Shown here: positions 6,733 through 12,788 of the stretch, piece after piece
Position numbering within the stretch: the stretch's first letter is position 1
How the letters are laid out: the number at the start of each line of letters is the position of its first letter
Made by a program: the position numbers and the translations under genes
Origin: Nitrospirota bacterium
GTDB taxonomy: Bacteria; Nitrospirota; Thermodesulfovibrionia; Thermodesulfovibrionales; JdFR-85
Assembly: GCA_003232715.1 (NCBI GenBank)
Contig: QIJG01000206.1
Coordinates: 1-12,877 of the forward strand
Direction: 5' to 3'
Length of the DNA: 12,877 nucleotides
The notes under the pieces: model-generated
What the model was told of the DNA's origin: nothing
Seen by the model: the letters and a program-made list of their open reading frames with translations, nothing else
Database searches by the model: none

Positions 6733-6913
6733 GCCGATAGAAAACCAGTCAACTTTTGCAAATAGAGACGGATGCAGAGTTTGAACGGATTTAATTATCA
6801 CTTTTGTCTCACCCGGATGGTGAGCCGTGATAATTTCCTCGGAGATAGACAGGATGTCTGTCGAGAATGAGTGAAAACTCTGTTCCCGTCTCTATTCCCG
6901 TCTCTCTATCGGC
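6733..6913. ncRNA. Candidate structured RNA element in the aroD-hemG gap
   Basis: Complementary arms, found by eye, nest in order. Outer stem: 6733-6741 with 6905-6913 (9 bp). Main stem: 6761-6771 with 6886-6896 (11 bp), then a 3x3 internal loop, then 6775-6782 with 6875-6882 (8 bp). Apical stem: 6793-6801 with 6827-6835 (9 bp), continuing as 6808-6813 with 6819-6824 (6 bp) around a 5-base loop. A small side hairpin, 6848-6852 with 6858-6862, sits in the bubble. All stems listed are perfect matches. The strand is unknown: as part of the aroD-hemG transcript it would be minus. Read on the plus strand, a long hairpin with a central bubble and a side hairpin on the 3' side recalls the general plan of 6S RNA, but I see no decisive sequence match. 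A folded mobile repeat is the alternative. The base pairing is certain; an RNA function is inference. Confidence 0.5.
6883..6906. repeat. Two-copy 12-bp tandem repeat at the right arm of the structured element
   Basis: TTCCCGTCTCTA (6883-6894) is followed directly by TTCCCGTCTCTC (6895-6906), differing at one base. Both copies contain CCGTCTCT, complementary to 6764-6771, so either copy can pair with the same left arm. Confidence 0.75.
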
Positions 6914-6922
6914 TATTTGGGG

Positions 6923-7612
6923 CTATCCTTCGATAAGCGCCTCCATGTACTGTCTCAGCTCAAGTACCGGTATCTGGCCGGGGGCCTTTGAATCACCGAT
7001 GGAGGCAAAGGTGAAGAGTGAGCCGACGGAGGGGAAAAACAGCCTTGATATCAATCCCTTCACTCCCATGCAGATAGTGACGATACCCTCCTGATGGTGA
7101 TCAAGTGTAATCCGGGTCATTGTCCTCAGGTCGTCTTTACTGTTTGCTGTTGTAGTGATTTTTACAATATCTGCACCCCTCTCCTTATATTCTGTTATAA
7201 ACCCCGAGAGTTCGTCATAAGAAGGTGTGTTCTTAAAATTATGGTATGATGCTATCAGGATAATCCCGGCATCCCTTGCAATATCCCTTACTTTATCAAA
7301 TATCTCTGCCCTTGCCTCAATGTCGATAAAGTCTGCAGAACTCTTTATCAGATTAAAAAGCCTTATCCTTTCGCTGTCGGGCATATCTCTCCGTCCGCCT
7401 TCTTCTGTAGCCCTGACCGTTGCTATCAGGGGTTTTCCCAGGGATTCGGCCCCTTTAAAAACATCCACGATGTGTCCGTCTGTGAGGCTGGAGAAGTGGT
7501 CAACTCTGAGTTCAATAAGGTCCAATGCCTTCAGAATATCTTTTGAAATATGTTTTAAATCGCTGTCTGAGGCAGCACCTGCAATGGCAGGTCTTCCGAA
7601 ACCAGGTCTCAA
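6923..7612 (-). CDS. aroD: 3-dehydroquinate dehydratase, type I
   Basis: This enzyme dehydrates 3-dehydroquinate to 3-dehydroshikimate through a Schiff-base intermediate in the shikimate pathway (aromatic amino acids, folate). The 229-residue TIM barrel has the type I active-site set: E34 and R36 (LIELRVD), R67 (ATVRAT), H124 (ASYHNF), the Schiff-base lysine K151 (DIVKITTTA), R190 (ISRLFF) and Q213 (KAPGQ). The start is TTG 7612, supported by AAGGAGGG eight bases upstream, a site that overlaps the last codons of the transporter gene. The two genes are therefore tightly coupled. No aroE fusion is present. The next 280 bases before hemG hold the structured element. Confidence 0.95.
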   Translation of the reverse strand: MRPGFGRPAIAGAASDSDLKHISKDILKALDLIELRVDHFSSLTDGHIVDVFKGAESLGKPLIATVRATEEGGRRDMPDSERIRLFNLIKSSADFIDIEARAEIFDKVRDIARDAGIILIASYHNFKNTPSYDELSGFITEYKERGADIVKITTTANSKDDLRTMTRITLDHHQEGIVTICMGVKGLISRLFFPSVGSLFTFASIGDSKAPGQIPVLELRQYMEALIEG

Positions 7613-7616
7613 GTTG

Positions 7617-8477
7617 TTAACCCTCCTTGACTGTTAAATATCCTGACAGAAGTATAAGCCCCCCGCCTATGTAAGCATTGAGGGGGGGGAATTCAGATAG
7701 AAAAATTATACTGAATATTATAGCACCAACCGGTTCGAGATAACCAAGCACTGCTGCCCTGGTTGCCTGTACTGAACTCAATCCCTTGTAATAGAGAAAG
7801 GGGGCTGCGGTTGAATGCAATACACCCATGAGTGCAAATATCCAGATCTTGTCTGCCGGGAAATAGCTTACAAACGGCAGCAATATCAAGGCCATGAAGA
7901 AATTCTGAATAAATACGAGGACATAGGGGTTGAACTTCTGGGTAAAGACCCTGACGAGTATGATGAGTACGGCATAGGCAACTCCTGATACAAGCCCTGA
8001 AGTTATTCCTATAAGGTCAGGGGTAAGGTGAATGCCCTGGGTAAAGACATTCCTGAAGCACTCCATTATGGCAGTACCGCCAAGCATTATCCAGAGGCCT
8101 GCTGAGGCAAGGAGTATTGATATAATAACCCTTTTGGTTATCTTCTCACCAAGAAACAGGACTGCAAGAAATGCGACGATTACAGGGGCAATGTAATGGG
8201 TTAATACAGCGTTTGCTATCGAGGTTTTTGAGTAGGCAAATAAGAATGTAAAGGTGTTCAGCAGTAGGCAGAGGCTTAGCAGAAATATGGAGGGTATTTT
8301 GCTTAAAGGAGGAAATGCCTTTCTGTAATGTCTGCCTGTAAACATAAAACTCTGAAAAATAAGGGCAAAACAGGTGGAGTAGAAGATGAGGATATGGACT
8401 TCCACCCCTGCTAACCTTACAATAAGACCAAGGGAACTCCAGATCAGGATGGCTGCTACAATATACAGGGATGGCAT
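7617..8477 (-). CDS. EamA-family (drug/metabolite transporter superfamily) permease
   Basis: This is an inner-membrane protein of 286 residues with about ten hydrophobic helices arranged as two EamA repeats. The first repeat ends in the typical VAFLAVLFLGEKITKR. The second carries YLEPVGAIIFSIIFLSEFP near the C-terminus, the usual mark of this superfamily. Members export metabolites or amino acids, or take up small solutes; the substrate cannot be told from sequence. Its ATG (8475-8477) overlaps the stop of a 29-codon upstream ORF as TGATG. It has no strong ribosome site of its own, so it may be translated by coupling. Its last codons carry the ribosome site for aroD. Confidence 0.9.
   Translation of the reverse strand: MPSLYIVAAILIWSSLGLIVRLAGVEVHILIFYSTCFALIFQSFMFTGRHYRKAFPPLSKIPSIFLLSLCLLLNTFTFLFAYSKTSIANAVLTHYIAPVIVAFLAVLFLGEKITKRVIISILLASAGLWIMLGGTAIMECFRNVFTQGIHLTPDLIGITSGLVSGVAYAVLIILVRVFTQKFNPYVLVFIQNFFMALILLPFVSYFPADKIWIFALMGVLHSTAAPFLYYKGLSSVQATRAAVLGYLEPVGAIIFSIIFLSEFPPLNAYIGGGLILLSGYLTVKEG
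7621..7628 (-). promoter_or_regulatory. aroD: Ribosome binding site that decides the TTG start of aroD
   Basis: AAGGAGGG on the minus strand lies eight bases before TTG 7612 and inside the end of the transporter gene. It is the strongest Shine-Dalgarno sequence nearby and supports the non-ATG start. Confidence 0.7.
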
Positions 8478-8566
8478 CAGGAAAGACTCAGCTCTTCCAT
8501 CTGCTCTAACACGCTCTGTATAATTTTGGAGGCTGATTTTTTATCAATTAATCTCCCTAACTCCAT
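8477..8566 (-). CDS. 29-codon ORF coupled to the transporter; unrecognised, possibly a gene remnant
   Basis: ATG 8566 opens a frame that reads MELGRLIDKK, then an amphipathic stretch rich in S, I, Q and E, and ends in LSLS. Its TGA overlaps the transporter ATG by one base (TGATG), the usual arrangement for translational coupling. The composition looks protein-like rather than low-complexity from the sixth residue on, but I recognise no family. The start lies inside the CTCCA repeat array, with GGAG sequences of the repeat just upstream. It could be a leader peptide, a small protein, or the tail of a larger gene lost by deletion at the repeat. It could also be chance. Confidence 0.35.
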   Translation of the reverse strand: MELGRLIDKKSASKIIQSVLEQMEELSLS

Positions 8567-8625
8567 CACTCCACGACTCCATTACTCCAATCTTCTCCTC
8601 CATTACTCCACAACTCCATCACTCG
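8553..8625. repeat. 8-bp tandem repeat array (CTCCANNN), locus 2
   Basis: CTCCA copies start at 8561, 8569, 8577, 8585, 8598, 8606 and 8614, with degenerate units at 8553 and 8622. The period is 8 bases, broken once by a 13-base step. The array runs from the scpA-transporter gap into scpA, where it encodes the last six residues (SDGVVE) and the stop. It is the same unit and orientation as the array at 2720-2794. Confidence 0.85.
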
Positions 8626-9349
8626 TATCCGTTTCACGCCTCAATATCCATATCTGATCAAAGAGTTTTTCCTGATAGACCTTTACCACACCCAGTCTCA
8701 GCAGCTCTAAAAGTGCAAGGAAGGTTACTATGAATTGGGCCGGTGTATGGTTGTCTTCAAATATATACTCAAATCTCAGGGTCTTCTCTCCTTCGAGTTT
8801 TTCAGTAATAAGATTCATTCTGTCCTTTACAGTAAGGGTCTCTCTCGTGATAGCCACTATCTCGGGAGGTGCTGTATCAAGAAGTTTTTTAAGTGCAGCT
8901 ATCAGATCAAAGATATTTGCATCGAAGAGATATGGCTGACTCTCTGTCTCTTCAGTCTCGGGCAGAGAGGGTTCCCTCCAGAAATAATCGGACCACCTTT
9001 CCTGTCTGTCTTTCAGGTCAAAGGCCATATTCCTGAAGGCCTGATACTCTATGAGTCTCTCAACAAGCTCTACCCGCGGGTCTTCACGATCCTCAGGAGG
9101 TGCATCCTCATCAACCGGCAGCAGCATCCTGGTCTTTATCTGGATAAGAGTGGCTGCCATTAAAATAAACTCCCCTGCAATATCGAGGTTCAGTTCCTTC
9201 ATCAGGTCAAGGTATTCGATATACTGACGTGTAATTTCAGCTATAGGTATGTCATAGATATCTATCTTGTTTTCCCTGATAAGGTGGAGGAGGAGGTCGA
9301 GGGGGCCCTCAAAGAGGGGTAGTTTTATGCTGTAGCCGGTCTCTGCCAT
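8603..9349 (-). CDS. scpA: Segregation and condensation protein A
   Basis: This is the kleisin-like subunit of the bacterial SMC-ScpAB complex, which compacts and segregates chromosomes in the cytoplasm. The 248-residue protein has the family start (IKLPLFEGPLDLLLHLIRENKIDIYDIPIAEIT), the AGEFILMAATLIQIKTRMLLP helix, and the C-terminal winged-helix segment (FLALLELLRLGVVKVYQEKLFDQIWI). It starts at ATG 9349, 18 bases after the cimA stop, with only a weak ribosome site, so coupling to cimA is likely. Its last residues are encoded by the CTCCA repeat array. The usual partner scpB does not follow; the next genes are a 29-codon ORF and a transporter. Confidence 0.96.
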   Translation of the reverse strand: MAETGYSIKLPLFEGPLDLLLHLIRENKIDIYDIPIAEITRQYIEYLDLMKELNLDIAGEFILMAATLIQIKTRMLLPVDEDAPPEDREDPRVELVERLIEYQAFRNMAFDLKDRQERWSDYFWREPSLPETEETESQPYLFDANIFDLIAALKKLLDTAPPEIVAITRETLTVKDRMNLITEKLEGEKTLRFEYIFEDNHTPAQFIVTFLALLELLRLGVVKVYQEKLFDQIWILRRETDTSDGVVE

Positions 9350-9367
9350 TTTAGTACAGTAATTACC

Positions 9368-10939
9368 TTACTCCTCTTCCTTAAGAAGTTTGTACTCAAA
9401 ACTGTCAACAAGTGCCTGCCAGGAGGCCTCGATTATATTCTCACTAACTCCCACGGTATTCCATCTGCTCTCGGCATCACCTGTTTCAATCAGGACCCTA
9501 ACCTTTGTCGAGGTCCCCATGCCGGCAGCCAGAACCCTCACCTTATAGTCGAGGAGCTTCACATCCCTTAACTGATGAGGATAGAACTTATCGAGCGCTT
9601 TTCTCAGGGCGTTGTCCAGGGCATTCACGGGGCCATTGCCGGTGGCGGCAGTATGTTCAATATGACCGTCCACCTTCACCCTTATGGTGGCTTCACTTAT
9701 GGGTTCCTCGCCCTCTTTCCTCTTCTCTACAATCACCCTGAATCCTATAAGATCAAAAAACCTCCTGTGGAGCCCCAGTGTTTTTCTCATGATGAGTTCA
9801 AATGATGCCTCTGCTGCCTCAAACTGAAAACCCCTGTTCTCAAGGTCTTTGATTGTGGCCAGTATCTCCATAAGATGGGGTGAGTCTTTGTCTATGTGGA
9901 GTCCGAATTCCTCAGCCTTCCTCAGGACATTACTCCTGCCGGCAAGGTCGGAGATGAGAATCCTGCGTGAGTTTCCAACGAGCTCAGGCCTTATGTGTTC
10001 ATAGGTTTCAGGCCTTTTTGCAATGGCGGAGACATGCATTCCGCCTTTGTGGGCAAATGCGCTTTCCCCTGCATAGGGCTGTCGTCTGAAGTGTCTCAGG
10101 TTTGCAATCTCGGTTACAAACCGTGATGTCTCCATGAGCCTGTTGAGCTGCTTGTCAGTGATGCAGCCGTAACCAAGCTTGATCTGGAGGTTTGGGATTA
10201 TGGAGCAGAGGTTGGCATTACCGCATCTCTCTCCAAGACCGTTTATTGTGCCCTGTACATGCCGGGCCCCTGCCTGGACTGCTATCACGGAGTTTGCCAC
10301 ACCACACTCGGAGTCATTGTGGGCATGTATGCCTATAAGGGTTTTTAAGACCGTCTTTATTCCGGAGGTTATCTTTTTGACTTCTCCGGGGAGGGTGCCG
10401 CCGTTTGTGTCGCACAGGACAAGACAGTCTGCGCCTGCCTCCCTGGCTGCAAGCAGACACTTTATTGCATAATCCGGGTTGTCCTTGTAGCCATCGTAGA
10501 AATGTTCGGCATCAAAAAAGACCTTATCCAGCCTCTCCCTGAGATAGCGGATTGTGTTATATATGATGTCGAGGTTTTCCTTAAGGTTTATCCGCAGGGC
10601 ATGTTTTACATGAAAATCCCAGGACTTGCCGAAGATAGTGGCAATTCCGGTCTCTGCTGTAAGGATGGATTTTACGTTGCCGTCATCTTCCACCTTGATT
10701 CCCGCCCTGTGGGTACTGCCAAAGGCCACAACAGCGGCATTCTGCAGCTGCAGCTTCCTTGCCTTTCTGAAATAGCCGGCATCCTTTGGATTGGCCCCCG
10801 GAAACCCGCCTTCTATGTAATGGACGCCGAACTCATCGAGTTTCTCTGTAATCCTGAGCTTGTCTTCTACTGAGAAGGTTACATCCTCAGCCTGAGAGCC
10901 ATCCCTTAATGTTGTATCGTAAATCTCTATTTTCGTCAT
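9368..10939 (-). CDS. cimA: (R)-citramalate synthase
   Basis: This enzyme condenses pyruvate and acetyl-CoA to (R)-citramalate, the entry to threonine-independent isoleucine synthesis. The 523-residue protein belongs to the alpha-isopropylmalate/homocitrate synthase family. YDTTLRDGSQ carries catalytic R12 and metal ligand D13, HAHND (205-209) carries two further metal ligands, and GTINGLGERCGNAN (230-243) is the second signature. DVTFSVEDKLRI and YIEGGFPGANPKD match the citramalate-type branch of Geobacter and relatives rather than LeuA. The C-terminal region from about 400 is a LeuA-type dimer domain, normally the site of feedback by the end product. Start ATG 10939 follows GAGGAG by seven bases. 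It is the first gene of the minus-strand run and diverges from prs. Confidence 0.93.
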   Translation of the reverse strand: MTKIEIYDTTLRDGSQAEDVTFSVEDKLRITEKLDEFGVHYIEGGFPGANPKDAGYFRKARKLQLQNAAVVAFGSTHRAGIKVEDDGNVKSILTAETGIATIFGKSWDFHVKHALRINLKENLDIIYNTIRYLRERLDKVFFDAEHFYDGYKDNPDYAIKCLLAAREAGADCLVLCDTNGGTLPGEVKKITSGIKTVLKTLIGIHAHNDSECGVANSVIAVQAGARHVQGTINGLGERCGNANLCSIIPNLQIKLGYGCITDKQLNRLMETSRFVTEIANLRHFRRQPYAGESAFAHKGGMHVSAIAKRPETYEHIRPELVGNSRRILISDLAGRSNVLRKAEEFGLHIDKDSPHLMEILATIKDLENRGFQFEAAEASFELIMRKTLGLHRRFFDLIGFRVIVEKRKEGEEPISEATIRVKVDGHIEHTAATGNGPVNALDNALRKALDKFYPHQLRDVKLLDYKVRVLAAGMGTSTKVRVLIETGDAESRWNTVGVSENIIEASWQALVDSFEYKLLKEEE

Positions 10940-11024
10940 TTCCTTACTCCTCTGAATCTCCAGGAGTTATTTATAAATTACTCTAATCTTGATTTAAAAA
11001 ACAAGAAACACCAGGAGCCTGAAA

Positions 11025-11039
11025 CGGTAATTACCGGTA
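11025..11039. promoter_or_regulatory. Overlapping palindromes in the cimA-prs divergent region (candidate operator)
   Basis: CGGTAATTACCG (11025-11036) is a perfect 12-bp palindrome. It overlaps TACCGGTA (11032-11039), another perfect palindrome, and CGGTA recurs ten bases apart. This is the kind of site a dimeric regulator binds. Its position between divergent genes suits control of either one. No regulator gene is nearby. Confidence 0.4.
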
Positions 11040-11065
11040 TTTTGAGTTATTTTGAGTTGTTGAGT
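11038..11065. repeat. 10-bp direct repeats upstream of prs
   Basis: TATTTTGAGT occurs twice in tandem (11038-11047 and 11048-11057), followed by a shortened TGTTGAGT to 11065. The period is close to one helical turn, so the copies face the same side of the DNA. They adjoin the palindrome at 11025-11039. Around them, 10940-11144 is AT-rich; I see no clear -35/-10 pair on either strand. Confidence 0.6.
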
Positions 11066-11144
11066 TGAAAGAAATTCGTCTTAAAAGTTAAAATATAAAT
11101 CCAAGATCATCTTCCCCAATAAATTCAGTGAAAGGAGTTGTCTG

Positions 11145-12089
11145 ATGCCTGAAGGAATCAAGATACTTACAGGTAATGCCAATAGGTCTCTTGCTGAGGA
11201 GATATCGAATTTTCTCGGTGAACCCCTTACGGAAGCTACTGTAACAGCTTTTATCGATGGAGAGATAATGGTCCATATTGATGAGAATGTCAGGGGGGCT
11301 GACACTTTTGTTATCCAGCCTACATGTATCCCTGTTAATCATAATCTAATGGAGTTATTATTGATCATTGATGCCCTGAAGAGGGCATCAGCAAGGAGAA
11401 TTACCGCTGTTATCCCTTACTATGGGTATGCCAGACAGGACAGAAAGGTGCAGCCCAGGGTCCCGATCTCTTCAAAGCTTGTGGCGGACCTTATTGAGAC
11501 TGCGGGAGCTCACAGGGTCCTTGCCATGGACCTGCACGCCGGGCAGATACAGGGGTTTTTCAATATTCCGGTCGATCATCTCTACGCCACCCCGGTTCTT
11601 CTTGATCACATAAGAGAACACTATCCCAATGGTGATCTTGTCATCGTATCCCCCGATGCCGGCGGTGTTGAGAGGGCAAGGGCCTTTGCAAAAAGACTCG
11701 GATGCTCACTTGCCATAATTGATAAACGGAGAGAGCGTGCAAATGTTTCTCAGGTAATGAATGTTATTGGTGATGTCACAAACAAGGATGCAATGATACT
11801 CGATGATATAATCGATACCGCCGGGACTACAGTCCAGGCGGCACAGGTTCTGAAGGAGAGGGGAGCCAGGAGGGTTTCCGCCGCATGTACACATGCCGTA
11901 CTCTCCGGTCCGGCCATAGAGAGGATAAACGACTCTATCCTTGAAGAGGTTATAGTCACAAATACCATACCCCTTGACATCAAAATGGAAAAATGTAGTA
12001 AAATAAGCAGGTTAAGTATAGCCCGTATTTTCGCTGAATCAATAAAGAGAATACATGAAGAGACATCAATCAGTTCCTTGTTTGTGTAG
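11145..12089 (+). CDS. prs: Ribose-phosphate pyrophosphokinase (PRPP synthetase)
   Basis: This enzyme transfers pyrophosphate from ATP to ribose-5-phosphate, giving PRPP for nucleotide, histidine and tryptophan synthesis in the cytoplasm. The 314-residue length is standard for class I. Landmarks are the FIDGEI region (36-41), PYYGYARQDRK (91-101), DLHAGQIQGFF (129-139), the catalytic DKRR (193-196) and the PRPP-binding loop DDIIDTAGT (220-228). ATG 11145 follows AAGGAG by seven bases. It heads the plus-strand group prs–rplY–pth, an order seen in many bacteria. Its substrate is the product of rpiB in the same window. Confidence 0.98.
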   Translation: MPEGIKILTGNANRSLAEEISNFLGEPLTEATVTAFIDGEIMVHIDENVRGADTFVIQPTCIPVNHNLMELLLIIDALKRASARRITAVIPYYGYARQDRKVQPRVPISSKLVADLIETAGAHRVLAMDLHAGQIQGFFNIPVDHLYATPVLLDHIREHYPNGDLVIVSPDAGGVERARAFAKRLGCSLAIIDKRRERANVSQVMNVIGDVTNKDAMILDDIIDTAGTTVQAAQVLKERGARRVSAACTHAVLSGPAIERINDSILEEVIVTNTIPLDIKMEKCSKISRLSIARIFAESIKRIHEETSISSLFV

Positions 12090-12108
12090 TTAAAAATACT
12101 GTTTTTTG

Positions 12109-12141
12109 ATGCAGATTAAAAAAAGATATAAAAATCTGCGT
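12109..12141 (+). promoter_or_regulatory. Hairpin in the rplY leader
   Basis: In the 74-base gap between prs and rplY, ATGCAGATT (12109-12117) pairs with AATCTGCGT (12133-12141), giving nine pairs with one G-U and a 15-base A-rich loop. It ends ten bases before the AAGGAGGA ribosome site at 12152-12159. No U-run follows, so it is not an intrinsic terminator. It could affect rplY translation or mRNA processing. Confidence 0.4.
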
Positions 12142-12163
12142 CCTGATTTTGAAGGAGGAATAA

Positions 12164-12553
12164 ATGGAAAGGATTACTTTGAGTGCGGAACACAGGACCG
12201 AGGCGGGAAAGGGAATTGCCAGGTCGTTGAGACGCCAGGGATATATGCCTGCCGTGATTTACAGGGCAGGCAAGTCAACGCCTATAAAACTGAAGAAGCA
12301 GGATATTGTTAATTTTCTGAATGCCACAATGGGCGAGCAGGTGATGGTTAATCTCCGGTTTTCCGATGGTAACTCAAGGCTGGCCCTGTTGAAGGATTAT
12401 CAGGTTGACCCCGTAAAGGGGGAGCTCCTGCATACTGATTTCTATGAGGTTTCACTTAAGGAAAGGGTGAGGGTAACGGTCTCTATAGTATTGACAGGTG
12501 AACCTGTAGGTGTCAAGAAGGAGGGTGGGATATCGAGTGTTTACCTGATGTGA
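12164..12553 (+). CDS. rplY: Ribosomal protein L25/CTC, N-terminal part (reading frame lost after residue 123)
   Basis: L25 of the long CTC/TL5 type binds 5S rRNA in the large ribosomal subunit. Residues about 1-90 are the complete 5S-binding L25 domain (ERITLSAEHRTEAGKGIARSLRR start, PAVIYRAGK, DYQVDPVKGELLHTDFYEV). The beta-rich C-terminal domain begins (VTVSIVLTGEPVGVKKEGG) and then the frame runs out in seven unrelated residues to a TGA at 12551. About ten residues normally found after GG are missing and the rest continues in another frame. This indicates a small deletion rather than a homopolymer slip. ATG 12164 follows AGGAGG by five bases. The truncated product would keep the whole RNA-binding domain. 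Confidence 0.9.
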   Translation: MERITLSAEHRTEAGKGIARSLRRQGYMPAVIYRAGKSTPIKLKKQDIVNFLNATMGEQVMVNLRFSDGNSRLALLKDYQVDPVKGELLHTDFYEVSLKERVRVTVSIVLTGEPVGVKKEGGISSVYLM

Positions 12554-12783
12554 TTCCCTCGCATCTTGAGATTGATGTCAGCGGGTTGAAAGTCGGTCAC
12601 TCTTTACACGTCAGTGACCTTTTCCTTCAGGAGGGTATTAAGGTTTTCGATAGTCCTGAAGAAGTGATAGCAACGGTCATAGCGCCGACCATGGAGGTTG
12701 AAGCAGTTGCTTCTGAAGAAGCGGAGACTGCCCAGCCTGAGGTTATAAAGAAGGGGAAGAAGGAAGAGGCGGAAGAGGGTTGA
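12532..12783 (+). CDS. rplY: Ribosomal protein L25/CTC, C-terminal domain fragment
   Basis: This is the rest of the TL5-type C-terminal domain, one frame away from the N-terminal part. Similarity resumes at 12532 with IECLPDVIPSHLEIDVSG, followed by GLKVGHSLHVSDLFLQEGIKVF and EVIATVIAPTMEVE. An acidic and lysine-rich tail (KKGKKEEAEEG) ends it. A GTG at 12550 has no ribosome site but overlaps the upstream TGA (GTGA), so restart by coupling is imaginable. It is best read as one gene with the upstream part, 12164-12783. Confidence 0.82.
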   Translation: MECLPDVIPSHLEIDVSGLKVGHSLHVSDLFLQEGIKVFDSPEEVIATVIAPTMEVEAVASEEAETAQPEVIKKGKKEEAEEG

Positions 12784-12788
12784 TATAG

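Noticed and set aside
6643..6801. In-frame 53-codon extension of hemG upstream of ATG 6642
   Set aside because: The dinucleotide-binding motif that begins the family starts right after ATG 6642, which has its own ribosome site. The extension has no family similarity and overlaps the structured element.
8553..8625. CRISPR array
   Set aside because: The period is 8 bases with no spacers of usual length, and no cas genes are present.
12090..12141. Intrinsic terminator after prs
   Set aside because: The hairpin at 12109-12141 has an A/T-rich loop and no U-run after it. The T run at 12102-12107 lies before it.
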